This document shows, in pieces, positions 33,619 through 42,687 of a stretch of 51,673 nt of DNA (position 1 is its first letter; every line of letters begins with the position of its first letter). Source of the DNA: a bacterium. Lineage in GTDB: Bacteria > Planctomycetota > SZUA-567. The position numbers were made by a program, and so were the translations under genes. The notes below the pieces were generated by a model. The model had not been told where the DNA came from, made no database searches, and was given only the letters and a program-made list of their open reading frames with translations. The stretch covers positions 1 to 51,673 of the forward strand of contig QKHZ01000195.1 in NCBI GenBank assembly GCA_003249795.1, in the 5' to 3' direction.

Positions 33619-35163
33619 ATGGGAATTATGTTGTGGGGGTTGGTGATTCTGTCTGCGGTGGTGATGATGGTCACCGTCATGGTGTTTATGGCCTCGCGCT
33701 ACAAGCGATGTCCTTCCGACAGGATTCTGGTTATCTTCGGGCGGGTCGGCAAGGGGCAGACGGCGCGGTGTATCCATGGTGGCGGAGCATTTGTGTGGCC
33801 GCTGATTCAGGACTGCGCGTTTCTGGAACTGACGCCGATGACCATCAGCATTCCGCTGCAGAATGCGCTGTCGCTGCAAAATATCCGGATTGACGTGCCG
33901 AGTACGTTTACAATCGGTATCAGTACGACACCGGCGATTATGCAGAACGCGGCTGAACGGCTTCTTGGTCAGCGTCAGGGCCAGATTATCGAGATGGCCA
34001 AGGAAATCATCTTCGGCCAGCTCCGTCTGACAGTTGCATCGCTGACAATTGAACAGATCAATCAGGACCGCGAAAGTTTTCTTGAAGCCATCCGTAAAAA
34101 TGTAGAACCGGAACTGAATAAAGTCGGTCTGTTTCTAATCAACGTGAACATCACCGATATTACCGATGAATCCGACTATATCCAGTCGATCGGTAAAAAA
34201 GCGGCGAGTGAAGCGATCAACCGCGCGAAGATCGATGTTGCCGAGCAGAACAAAGTCGGTTCAATCGGGCAGGCAGAGGCTACGCGTGAGCAGACCATCC
34301 GTGTTGCCGAAGCCGAAGCGGAAGCTGAAAAAGGGCGTAAACACGCCGAAGCCGACAAGCGTATTTTTGTGCAGCAACAGGAAACCGATGCGAGTATCGG
34401 TGAGTCGGACGCGCAGCGTGAAAAAGAGATTCGCATTGCTGAGAATCTGGCGGCGACCGACAAGGGGAAGAAAAAGGCCGAAGCCGATATGCGCGTTTAT
34501 GTGCAGGGGCAGGAAGCAGATGCGGTCAAGGGTGAAAACCTGTCGCGTGCTGATATCGCCGGCAGTGACGCCCAGCTTGCAGTCAAACGTGCTGAAGCGC
34601 TGCAGCAGGGGGAAGTCGCGCGCAAGATGGCTGAGGTTGAAATTCAAAAGGCGCAGTATCTGGCCGAGCAGGAACGGTTGCGTGCGGAAGAAGTCGTCAA
34701 ACGCGAGATTGAAAAGCAGAAGATTGAAATTGACGCTTCGGCAAAAGCAGAACAACAACGCCGCGTGGCAAAGGGTGAAGCGGACGCAATCCTGATGAAA
34801 TATGAAGCAGAGGCAAAGGGATTGCTGCAGGTGCTGGAGAGCAAGGCTGAAGGGTATCGCAAACTTGTCGAAAGTTGCGGAGGTGACGCTAAAGGTGCTG
34901 CGACACTGCTGATGATCGAAAAACTGGAAGAGATCGTCGCCAAGCAGGTCGAGGCGATCAAGAACATCAAGATCGACAAGATTACGGTCTGGGATTCAGG
35001 CGCTGGCGGCAAAAATGAAACAGGATCGACAGCGGGTTTCCTGTCGGGAATGGTCAAGAGCCTGCCGCCGTTGCAGGACGTTGCAAAAATGGCCGGTGTC
35101 GAGCTTCCGGGATATCTGGGCAAAGTAGTTGATGAGGCTGGAAGCGCTTGCGAACAGGAATAG
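33619..35163 (+). CDS. Flotillin-like SPFH-domain protein
   Basis: 514 residues. One N-terminal membrane segment (about 5-25) leads into an SPFH domain (about 30-200, with 'VPSTFTIGISTTP' and 'RLTVASLTIEQINQDRESF'). A long Ala/Glu/Lys-rich coiled coil (about 200-430) and a Gly-rich tail follow. Within the coiled coil, residues 228-261 and 272-305 are repeats of each other with a 44-residue period ('KGRKHAEADKRIFVQ' and 'KGKKKAEADMRVYVQ'). Flotillins form large membrane-bound oligomers that organise lipid domains. AAGGAAGGGG precedes the ATG. It pairs with the NfeD-like gene upstream. Confidence 0.93.
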   Translation: MGIMLWGLVILSAVVMMVTVMVFMASRYKRCPSDRILVIFGRVGKGQTARCIHGGGAFVWPLIQDCAFLELTPMTISIPLQNALSLQNIRIDVPSTFTIGISTTPAIMQNAAERLLGQRQGQIIEMAKEIIFGQLRLTVASLTIEQINQDRESFLEAIRKNVEPELNKVGLFLINVNITDITDESDYIQSIGKKAASEAINRAKIDVAEQNKVGSIGQAEATREQTIRVAEAEAEAEKGRKHAEADKRIFVQQQETDASIGESDAQREKEIRIAENLAATDKGKKKAEADMRVYVQGQEADAVKGENLSRADIAGSDAQLAVKRAEALQQGEVARKMAEVEIQKAQYLAEQERLRAEEVVKREIEKQKIEIDASAKAEQQRRVAKGEADAILMKYEAEAKGLLQVLESKAEGYRKLVESCGGDAKGAATLLMIEKLEEIVAKQVEAIKNIKIDKITVWDSGAGGKNETGSTAGFLSGMVKSLPPLQDVAKMAGVELPGYLGKVVDEAGSACEQE

Positions 35164-35209
35164 GGACGTAACCATAAGCCAGACGAATATTTTAACATCA
35201 GAATAAGAG

Positions 35210-35239
35210 GGAGCGTATCATCCGGATACGCTCCTTTAT
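35210..35239 (+). terminator. Intrinsic terminator of the NfeD-flotillin pair
   Basis: GGAGCGTATC (35210-35219) pairs perfectly with GATACGCTCC (35225-35234) around a five-base loop, followed by TTTATAAT. It lies 47 bases after the flotillin stop codon. Confidence 0.85.
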
Positions 35240-35360
35240 AATTTCTTGGCGTAAAGAACCGAAAATTGAATTCAGGGAAAAAATGAAAATCCTTTCGTCG
35301 CAACAGGCAAAACGGTATCCTTAAAGACGATGAAATCCGAGTGAATGAAAAGGAACAGGA

Positions 35361-36629
35361 ATGAATATCCTGATGGTATTGCGGCTCTATAGCCATCTGG
35401 TGCCGATGATGGAGCAGGAAGAGTGGAAACCGCTGGGGATGCCGGCGGTGTGCAAACTTCTGGAGGGCATCAGTCGCTGGGGGATTTGTGCCGACGTGGT
35501 ACTGATTGAAAAAACATATCATGCTGAAAACCGTCAGCCGCGAATCAAGGAATTTCAGAATCTTCCGGGTATCCGGTTTCATATTGTCCCGCTGGCGGCA
35601 CCGATCGGTGGACGGATTGCACAGTTAAAGAATTCATGGAAACAGTTCGGCTATGTGTTTCGGCTGTTCACAAAAAAGCATCATGGGATTTTTTATTGTG
35701 ACCGTGCACATATGAGCTTTGGCGCGGTGATGGCGTGGTGCGGATACAAGGTAGTGCTGCGTCTGCACGGAGCGGCAAACTTGCCGAATCTTGTAACGAT
35801 TCTCGTGAAACGAATGTTGCCATCATTGCGGTTGGCATCGTTTGGTGCGCCGTTTGCGCTGATCGTCGGGTCGCGTGACGGATCGGCGTATGACCAATAT
35901 GTGACCGGGAGATTTCATCCGAATACGCCATTTTTTCTGAAGCTCAATGGAGTTGATCCATTCAAGGCGACTGCAGAAGAAATCGCGGCGATTAAGACTG
36001 AATTGCAACTGGAAGAAAACGTTCCGGTAATTCTAATGAGCGGGCGGATGGATGCGGACAAATATCCGCTTGAATTCTTGGAGTCAATCCGTGAGTTGAA
36101 TCAAAGCGGCCGTAAATGTTGCGGCGTATTTGTCGGCGGTGGTGCGATGGAAGACCAGTTACGCGAGTATGTGCAAGAACACGGATTGCAGAAAATGGTT
36201 CGCTTCTGCGGGCAGGTTGAGCACAAGAAAATGCAGGCGTATCTGGGAGCGTGTAATATTTATGTATCTCTGAGCCTGTATGCAAACAGTACGAATACCG
36301 TGCTTGAGGCGATGCGGGCGGGAAAGTGTATTCTGACTTTCGGGTATTGTCAGAAAACAGGGCGCGATGAGCAGAATCTGTCAAAAGATCATCAAAGGGC
36401 GCTGGTTTTAATTGATCGCAAGAATGTGCAAAACGAACTGACAGCTGCATTGACAAATCTTCTTGATCATCCTGAAATCGTTCGTCAAAAAGAAGAAGAA
36501 GTCCGCCTGCTTGCCGAAAAAGAGTTGCAGACATGGGATGAAAGGATCAATTGGGAGATTGATCAGATGCGGGATATTGCCGAAGGCAGGCAAAACAAAC
36601 AACCGGAAGAACAGACAAACAATGCCTGA
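35361..36629 (+). CDS. Glycosyltransferase, GT4-type
   Basis: 422 residues with the two-domain GT-B layout. The N-terminal part has 'VVLRLHGAANLPN' and 'LIVGSRDGSAYDQY'. The C-terminal nucleotide-sugar domain starts near 215 ('VPVILMSGRMDADKYPLEFL') and has 'YVSLSLYANSTNTVLEAMRAGK', the E-x7-E-like region of GT4 enzymes with only one glutamate evident. It should transfer a sugar onto a cell-surface glycan or lipid acceptor, which cannot be specified. AAAAGGAACAGG precedes the ATG. Its end overlaps the start of the next glycosyltransferase by eight bases, so the two are translationally coupled. Confidence 0.85.
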   Translation: MNILMVLRLYSHLVPMMEQEEWKPLGMPAVCKLLEGISRWGICADVVLIEKTYHAENRQPRIKEFQNLPGIRFHIVPLAAPIGGRIAQLKNSWKQFGYVFRLFTKKHHGIFYCDRAHMSFGAVMAWCGYKVVLRLHGAANLPNLVTILVKRMLPSLRLASFGAPFALIVGSRDGSAYDQYVTGRFHPNTPFFLKLNGVDPFKATAEEIAAIKTELQLEENVPVILMSGRMDADKYPLEFLESIRELNQSGRKCCGVFVGGGAMEDQLREYVQEHGLQKMVRFCGQVEHKKMQAYLGACNIYVSLSLYANSTNTVLEAMRAGKCILTFGYCQKTGRDEQNLSKDHQRALVLIDRKNVQNELTAALTNLLDHPEIVRQKEEEVRLLAEKELQTWDERINWEIDQMRDIAEGRQNKQPEEQTNNA

Positions 36630-37920
36630 ACAAATAATGGAACAATCTCAAGCTCCTGTTTTATCCGAGCGATCACTTGATATTGCTGTGCTGATGCTGG
36701 GGTCGCTGACAAGCATGGGCGGCTATCAGGTGTTTACGTATAATCTTCTGCATCGCCTTCATGCACACGGGCACCAAGTGACCTTGTATATTACAAAGGA
36801 AGAATATAATAGCCGACGCCGGTTTTATGAAACCATGCCGTTTACGGTCCGCCCGCTTTTACGGCAAACAATCCGATTGCTTCATTATCTACCGCTGGTG
36901 CCTCAGACATTTTTGTGTTGGCTGCAAAAAAAATACCGGCACGATGTCTGGCAGGTGATTGGCGCGTATCCTGCCGCATTTCTGGCATTTGGTTTATGCA
37001 CATGCGTTCCTGTTGTTTGTCGCGGGTATGGCGACGATATCCAGATCGACCGCTCAATTGGTTATGGTTTGCGGCTTGATCCGAAATTGGAGCCGCGTAT
37101 CCGTCAAGCGGTGTGCGCCCTTGACACGGCGGTTGCGATGACGCCGTCGATGGCAGAATGTTTTCGCGCGTTGGGTTTGCCGCAGGAAAAGATCTGCGCG
37201 ATTGCCAACGGGTTTGACGTGGCGCGGTTTTCTGAGCGTTTTGATCGGGATGCGGTTTTGCGAACGCATGATGTTGATCCTGAAAAATCGGTAATCCTGA
37301 CTGTCGGCAGGCGGCATCCTAAAAAGAACTATGAGATCATCCCGGAAATTGCAAAACGCCTTGTTCAATCGGGGACAGAATTTACCTGGTTGGTTGTCGG
37401 AAAAGATACGCAGGTAATTGAACAGGAAGCGAAAAATCTGGGGCTGGAAAATACGGTTCGTTCGGTCGAAGAGATCGGTGTAGCAGGTTTTGGAAATAAC
37501 AATGTTCAATCGGAAGATAATGCAAATCGTCCGGAGGTTCCAGCAACTGAACTTGTGCGGTTGTATCAGGCTGCGGACATCTTTGTATTCCCAAGTAAGC
37601 TCGAAGGCTTTCCCCGCGTATTGTTTGAGGCGATGGCAGCCGGCACGCCGGTAGTGACTACAGATGCGCCAGGTTGCTGTGATGTAGCCATTGCCGGGAA
37701 AAATGCACTTGTTTGCTCACCGGATGATATTAACGGATATGTCAAAGCGATTCAATCGGTTTTGAATGACGACAGGCTCCGGCAAAACCTGATTTCCGGT
37801 GGGCTTGAAAGTGCCAATGCCTGTGATTTCGAACAGATTACAAACCAATATGTTGATACGTATCGCAAAGTCATTGCTCAAAAAAACAAGAGTGCCGCTG
37901 CGATGCATGATCTGACATGA
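36622..37920 (+). CDS. Glycosyltransferase, GT4-type
   Basis: 432 residues from the ATG at 36622, which has GGAAGA upstream and overlaps the previous gene by eight bases; a longer frame to 36463 is not credible. The N-terminal domain has 'GSLTSMGGYQVFTYNLLHRL' and 'CRGYGDDIQIDRS'. The C-terminal domain has 'VGRRHPKKNYEIIPEIAKRL' and 'PSKLEGFPRVLFEAMAAGTPVV', with the two glutamates of the GT4 EX7E motif. Compared with its neighbour it is a more canonical enzyme. The two probably act in sequence on one surface glycan, but no polysaccharide export genes are in view. Confidence 0.9.
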   Translation: MPEQIMEQSQAPVLSERSLDIAVLMLGSLTSMGGYQVFTYNLLHRLHAHGHQVTLYITKEEYNSRRRFYETMPFTVRPLLRQTIRLLHYLPLVPQTFLCWLQKKYRHDVWQVIGAYPAAFLAFGLCTCVPVVCRGYGDDIQIDRSIGYGLRLDPKLEPRIRQAVCALDTAVAMTPSMAECFRALGLPQEKICAIANGFDVARFSERFDRDAVLRTHDVDPEKSVILTVGRRHPKKNYEIIPEIAKRLVQSGTEFTWLVVGKDTQVIEQEAKNLGLENTVRSVEEIGVAGFGNNNVQSEDNANRPEVPATELVRLYQAADIFVFPSKLEGFPRVLFEAMAAGTPVVTTDAPGCCDVAIAGKNALVCSPDDINGYVKAIQSVLNDDRLRQNLISGGLESANACDFEQITNQYVDTYRKVIAQKNKSAAAMHDLT

Positions 37921-37996
37921 GATCCAGAGGTTTCTCTTGCACTGGACGTAGCGGCAGCATACAAATAAAGAGAGTTCATCACAAAGGAAAATACCA

Positions 37997-38419
37997 ATGA
38001 CAGTCCTTTCAAAATTCCTTTCATTGGAAACTCAGGGCAATGGTGAGATCGTCAACATTACAGATCGGTTGACCGAAATTTTTGCAGAAACCGGTTTGCA
38101 GAACGGAATACTAACCGTATTCGTTGCGGGTTCCACAGGCGCGATCACGACAGTTGAATTTGAGCCGGGACTGGTAAATGATTTGAAGGATTTGTGGGAA
38201 CATATCGCGTCGTCATCGGATGTGTATCAACATGACCGTGCGTGGGGAGACGGGAACGGTCACTCGCATATCCGCGCAAGTCTGGTCGGCCCGAGTCTGA
38301 CGATTCCTTTTGTGAGAGGGAAACTGACACTGGGTACATGGCAGCAGGTTGTCTTTATCGAGTTTGACGTCCATCCCCGGTCACGTGAACTTGTTCTGCA
38401 ATTCATGGGAGAAGCATGA
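37997..38419 (+). CDS. YjbQ/UPF0047 family protein
   Basis: 140 residues. 'TVFVAGSTGAITTVEFEPGL', 'GDGNGHSHIRASLVGPSLTIPF' and 'LGTWQQVVFIEFDVHPR' are the conserved blocks of this family, with histidines that may bind metal. Members can show weak thiamine phosphate synthase activity, but the true role is unsettled. AAAGGAAA lies upstream of the ATG. Its last four bases overlap the start of the next gene (ATGA at 38416-38419), so it is translationally coupled to a secreted repeat protein. Confidence 0.93.
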   Translation: MTVLSKFLSLETQGNGEIVNITDRLTEIFAETGLQNGILTVFVAGSTGAITTVEFEPGLVNDLKDLWEHIASSSDVYQHDRAWGDGNGHSHIRASLVGPSLTIPFVRGKLTLGTWQQVVFIEFDVHPRSRELVLQFMGEA

Positions 38420-39648
38420 GAAATCTGCGTCTGGCATGTATCGCAGGATTGTTTGCGGCAAGCGGCTTTATATGCCAATTGCCTGCGGATGAGTTGTGGC
38501 TTGTCAACGGCGGGATTGTCGAGGGTACAGTTACGGATGAGGGAACGTCATACCGTGTCGAAGGCGATACCGGCGCGGCGATGACGATTCCAAAGCGGGA
38601 AGTACGCAAGTGGATCAAAAAACTCACGCCGATGCAGAAGTATGCCGCACGCCTTGTTCAGCTTGATCCGGAAAATGCCGACAGCCAGATGGAACTTGCG
38701 AAGTGGTGCCGAAAGAATGCAATGCCGGATGAAGCAAAGTATCATCTGGAATGTGCACTCAACCTTCGGCCGGATGATCCTGCAATCCGCAAGGCTGCAG
38801 GATATATCTGGTATGAAAAAGAGTGGATGACCTTTGCCGAAAAACAGCGTCGTCGGGGATTGACCAAATATGAAAGCAAGTGGATTCCGATTGAGGAAGC
38901 CGTCACCCTTCAGGCAGAGGCGGAGCAGAAAAAACGCGAGCAGGAAGCCTATTCGGAAGTCTGGAAACTATATTTTAGCACCGCTTATCTTTCATCCAAT
39001 AAATCGGTGGAGCCGACAGCCGGACTAATTGTGGAAAAGGGTCTGGCGTCGATGGGCGCGACCGAACGCGCGGCGATGGAGTCGTATCCGCGAGTTCGTG
39101 AGACGGCGGTTTATGTATTGCGGCAATTTTCCGATTCACGGAGTTTGAAGCTGTTGCTCAAACGTTTGCGGTGGGAATCGGATGATAAGTTGGCAACTTT
39201 AGTTTCCGATTCGTTGGTAATGAGGCAGGATCGGGATGCGTCACTGAAAGAGACGTTGGAAGTGCTGCTGCAATCGGGATCCTCACGCGTGCGCAAACGG
39301 ATCTGCAGGACATTGCTGGCAATGGCCGATCCGCGTGCGATTGATTTATTGATTCAATATATCGACACAAGTCCTGTGCCGGAACAACCGAAATCTGCAA
39401 CGTCAGAAGGTGCGGATGGGGAAGAAGAGTCAACCGGCACAGACGAAAAGCCTTTAGTCGAAAACAGTGAACCTGTCATGAGTTCGTCAGCTGATGAGCA
39501 GCCAAAGCAGCGCAAGCCGTTTTTCCCGGCGTATGAAGCGCTGCGATATTTGACGAAAGAAATTTTCCCGATCGATCAGGAAGTCTGGCAAAACTGGTGG
39601 GACAAAAACAAAGAAACGTTTGTGTTTCGTCCGGCGCCGAAGATATGA
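38416..39648 (+). CDS. Secreted TPR/HEAT-like repeat protein
   Basis: 410 residues with a signal peptide (hydrophobic 5-20, cleavage near 'LPA-DEL'). A small beta-like domain (25-65) is followed by TPR-like helices ('LDPENADSQMELAKWCRKNA', about 84-120). HEAT-like pairs lie at about 215-320 ('RVRETAVYVLRQFSDSRSLK', 'RVRKRICRTLLAMADPRAID'). A Glu/Ser/Pro-rich linker (about 328-370) and a final 'WQNWWDKNKETF' segment complete it. Repeats like these usually make protein-protein scaffolds. It is coupled to yjbQ by a four-base overlap. No enzymatic motif is visible. Confidence 0.75.
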   Translation: MRNLRLACIAGLFAASGFICQLPADELWLVNGGIVEGTVTDEGTSYRVEGDTGAAMTIPKREVRKWIKKLTPMQKYAARLVQLDPENADSQMELAKWCRKNAMPDEAKYHLECALNLRPDDPAIRKAAGYIWYEKEWMTFAEKQRRRGLTKYESKWIPIEEAVTLQAEAEQKKREQEAYSEVWKLYFSTAYLSSNKSVEPTAGLIVEKGLASMGATERAAMESYPRVRETAVYVLRQFSDSRSLKLLLKRLRWESDDKLATLVSDSLVMRQDRDASLKETLEVLLQSGSSRVRKRICRTLLAMADPRAIDLLIQYIDTSPVPEQPKSATSEGADGEEESTGTDEKPLVENSEPVMSSSADEQPKQRKPFFPAYEALRYLTKEIFPIDQEVWQNWWDKNKETFVFRPAPKI

Positions 39649-39720
39649 AAATGAATTCTAAAAAATGATTGCCGCTTTTCATTTGATCAAACTGAGCAGC
39701 GGTATAGAAAGCAGGAATCG

Positions 39721-41922
39721 ATGAAAAATCAAAATCAAGAAGATGAGTGGCGCAACAAAGCACTCGAAAAAATAAACCGGGAAGATTATTTTCCGGCAAA
39801 GACCAAAGAGCTTGCTTCAGCGTGCGGAATCAGCAAACAGGATTATGCAGAATTCCGGAATATGCTCAAAGCGATGAAACGAGAGGGTGTGCTTAGTCGC
39901 GGCAAGGGTAACCGTTGGATTCTGGCGGGTTTGCAGAACGAGACGCCGTCGAAGAAAAAGAACACGGGTTGCATTACCGGCCGGATCATGCTGACGCGTT
40001 CGGGTATCGGTTTTGTTACGCCTGAAGATCCATCGATGGATGAGATTCAGATCGGAGAAACTTATCTGGGTTCTGCTCTGCATGGCGATACGGTTGTCGT
40101 TCGTTTGGAGCAGCCGCGGGGGCGGAATACACGGCGGTTCGGGCGTGTGGTAGAGGTTGTTGAACGCGCGAGTCCCCGGATTGTGGCAGAGATTACTGAA
40201 GACGGCTTTGCGCGTCCTGAAGATCCGCGCAATCCCTTTGACTATGTTGTCGAAGGCGAAATGCCTGAAGCGGGCAACAAGGTTCTTCTTGAGATCATTA
40301 CCTGGCCGGGTGAAGCGCCGCAACCGAAAGGCAAGGTACTTGAAGTGTTGGGTCCGGCGGGAGAGCCCGATACAGAAACGGCTGCAATTCTTGCGAGTTT
40401 TCAGGCTCCGGGTCCGTTTTCCGATGAAGTCAAACACGAAGCCCGAGAAGTGGCGAGGCTGATGAACGAGCCGGGTCCACGCTTGGATTTGACGAAGACA
40501 CTCGCCTTTACCATTGATCCGGAACGTGCGCGTGATTTTGATGATGCGCTAAGCTGGGAGCCACAAGAAGATGGCGGTTGTGTTGTTGGCGTACACATCG
40601 CAGACGTGTCGCACTTTGTCCGCCGAGGCGGTGCGCTTGATACCGAGGCACGTGACAGAGCGACGAGTATCTATCTTCCGGAGCGGGTGATCCCGATGCT
40701 GCCCGAGGAGTTGTCCAACGATTTATGTTCGCTTCGACCGGATGAAGTGCGGATGACCAAGACGGTTTTTCTTCATTACGATGCCGAGGGAAACCGTACA
40801 AACTTTACGATTCACCGCAGTCAAATCCGCAGCGTTCAGCGCTTTACCTATGAACAGGTCAAAGTATTATTGTCGGATGAAAAAGCGGCTGCCGCATTTG
40901 AAAAGCAGGAACTGCTGAAACCGCTTCAGGCGTTAAATGGTCTTGCACAGAGCTTGCGGCGGCGGCGTCTTGACAGCGGCAGTATTGAACTCAATCTGAC
41001 CGAGTTTGTGGTGCTGCTGGATGAAAACGGCTATGCGTCCAGCCTTGAAAAGGTTGAGCACGACTTTTCGCACCAGCTTGTTGAAGAATTTATGCTGGCG
41101 GCAAATTGTGCGGTTGCGGAGTGGTGCACGACAAATGCGGTGCCGGTTTTACACCGTGTTCATGAAGAGCCGGCCGATGACGCGATTGAAGATCTGGCCA
41201 GTTATCTGAATGGGTCGGGATATCCGTTTACGCCGCCGCTTCGTCGCAAGCGGTTGAACCAGATTGTCGATCAAGTTCGCGGAAAACCCGAAGAGCACGG
41301 GATTAATCTTGCGATTCTGAAAAGTTTTAAAAAGGCGATTTATCATAGTGATGCGACGATTGGTCACTTTGCGTTGAACTTCCGCCACTATATGCATTTT
41401 ACCTCTCCCATCCGGCGCTATCCGGATTTGCATTTACATCAAGAACTTGAAACCTGCTTTGCGGCAACAGCAAATAAATTGCCGCAAAAGATGCGTCGTC
41501 CGGTCGAAAAAGGCGGCAAGGCGCTTGAAGGCTTGGGAATTCACACATCTGAGCGGGAACGTCGCGCAATGCAGATCGAGGAGTCGGTCAAAGATTTCCG
41601 CAGGCTTGAGTTGTTAAATCGGCAAGACAAAAAAGAGTTTATCGCAATTGTCACCGGGATTCGTAAGTTCGGCGTATTTGTCGAGCTGAAAGACTTTTTC
41701 GTCGAGGCGATGTTGCCGCGCTGGATGGTCGAAAAGGCCGGTTACAGTACGCGCGAAGTCACCCCCGGAATGCGCCGGAAAAATGAAGCAAGCGGTTTCC
41801 ATCTGGGCCAGCAGGTGCGGGTCAAGGTCAAGGAGATCGATTTGAAAGCGCGGATCTGTCAGGTCGAACTGATCGAAGTATTTGACGATGCGCGGTCTTC
41901 GAGTAAGAGACGAAATTCCTGA
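39721..41922 (+). CDS. rnr: Ribonuclease R
   Basis: 733 residues. A winged-helix-like N-terminus (about 1-75), cold-shock RNA-binding domains (about 80-240), the RNB catalytic domain with the acidic set 'IDPERARDFDDALSW' near 262, and a C-terminal S1 domain (about 638-720, 'FIAIVTGIRKFGVFVELKDF'). It degrades structured RNA 3' to 5' and takes part in rRNA turnover and quality control. The basic tail 'RSSSKRRNS' is short compared with the E. coli protein. AGGAA lies upstream of the ATG. Its last 64 bases overlap the 3' end of the opposite-strand HD gene. Confidence 0.96.
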   Translation: MKNQNQEDEWRNKALEKINREDYFPAKTKELASACGISKQDYAEFRNMLKAMKREGVLSRGKGNRWILAGLQNETPSKKKNTGCITGRIMLTRSGIGFVTPEDPSMDEIQIGETYLGSALHGDTVVVRLEQPRGRNTRRFGRVVEVVERASPRIVAEITEDGFARPEDPRNPFDYVVEGEMPEAGNKVLLEIITWPGEAPQPKGKVLEVLGPAGEPDTETAAILASFQAPGPFSDEVKHEAREVARLMNEPGPRLDLTKTLAFTIDPERARDFDDALSWEPQEDGGCVVGVHIADVSHFVRRGGALDTEARDRATSIYLPERVIPMLPEELSNDLCSLRPDEVRMTKTVFLHYDAEGNRTNFTIHRSQIRSVQRFTYEQVKVLLSDEKAAAAFEKQELLKPLQALNGLAQSLRRRRLDSGSIELNLTEFVVLLDENGYASSLEKVEHDFSHQLVEEFMLAANCAVAEWCTTNAVPVLHRVHEEPADDAIEDLASYLNGSGYPFTPPLRRKRLNQIVDQVRGKPEEHGINLAILKSFKKAIYHSDATIGHFALNFRHYMHFTSPIRRYPDLHLHQELETCFAATANKLPQKMRRPVEKGGKALEGLGIHTSERERRAMQIEESVKDFRRLELLNRQDKKEFIAIVTGIRKFGVFVELKDFFVEAMLPRWMVEKAGYSTREVTPGMRRKNEASGFHLGQQVRVKVKEIDLKARICQVELIEVFDDARSSSKRRNS

Positions 41923-42659
41923 AGAGCCTCTACAATGACAGGATCTGCCGGCAAAAGCTGGTGCATCTCTTCGATGATGCCGCGCTCCAAAATTCGGGCG
42001 CACGTCGGCGCATAGGAAAGATTGGGCAACCACGCGAGCATGACCAGCTGGAAATCGACCAGCGACTGGATACCAGTGTACGAAATCAGTTCCCGGTTTT
42101 GCAGAGCTTTGAGCACGGCCGGATTTGGTTTCTGTTTCATATCTGACATTTTCCATGTGATTTCGGGATAGTCTTCCAGTTTGTCATTGATCAACGCATC
42201 GTGGATCACATAATAGATATCAAGTTTATCGGCATCACGAACAAGATCGAGATATGGCCGCGAATTATCGTCGGTTGTTTCTGGAACCTCTTTGACATTA
42301 TGCAACAGGATGCTGTCGAGAATGATTTTCTCTTCATCAAGCCCTGCAATAATTTTTTCTTCCCGTAAAACTTCCCATCCTCTTTGGGCGTGGTTAACAG
42401 AGTCCGAATCGCGATACGTGCCAAATTCACGAAATTGCGAAAAACGCCCGGTATCGTGCAGGATGCCGACAGCTTCAGCAAGGTTGACCTGTTCATTGTT
42501 CCAGCCAAGGTCGAAGGCAATGGCGCGACAGTTTTTGGCGACACGTTGGCTGTGGTCGAGTTTCAGCTGTTTCATCGGATGAAGCTTACCGTCTTTTACA
42601 AACCGCTGGGCATAGTCCAGAAACCACTGATTGATTTTCGCAAGCGTTTCGGTATTCAT
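41859..42659 (-). CDS. HD-domain phosphohydrolase
   Basis: 266 residues. The HD-domain metal ligands are visible as 'LDHSQRVAKNC' (first His), 'GILHDTGRF' (HD pair) and a late Asp in 'LVRDADKLD'. 'LLHNVKE' supplies another likely ligand. The substrate could be a nucleotide or phosphate ester and is unknown. The ATG at 42659 has GGAG six bases upstream. It lies 28 bases after hslO on the same strand and is probably co-transcribed. Its C-terminal 21 codons overlap the end of rnr in the opposite direction, so its terminator must lie within rnr. Confidence 0.88.
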   Translation of the reverse strand: MNTETLAKINQWFLDYAQRFVKDGKLHPMKQLKLDHSQRVAKNCRAIAFDLGWNNEQVNLAEAVGILHDTGRFSQFREFGTYRDSDSVNHAQRGWEVLREEKIIAGLDEEKIILDSILLHNVKEVPETTDDNSRPYLDLVRDADKLDIYYVIHDALINDKLEDYPEITWKMSDMKQKPNPAVLKALQNRELISYTGIQSLVDFQLVMLAWLPNLSYAPTCARILERGIIEEMHQLLPADPVIVEALQEFRLLLEDRASSNTSISST

Positions 42660-42687
42660 GTTGGCTCCATTCCAGCAATATGCGCAA

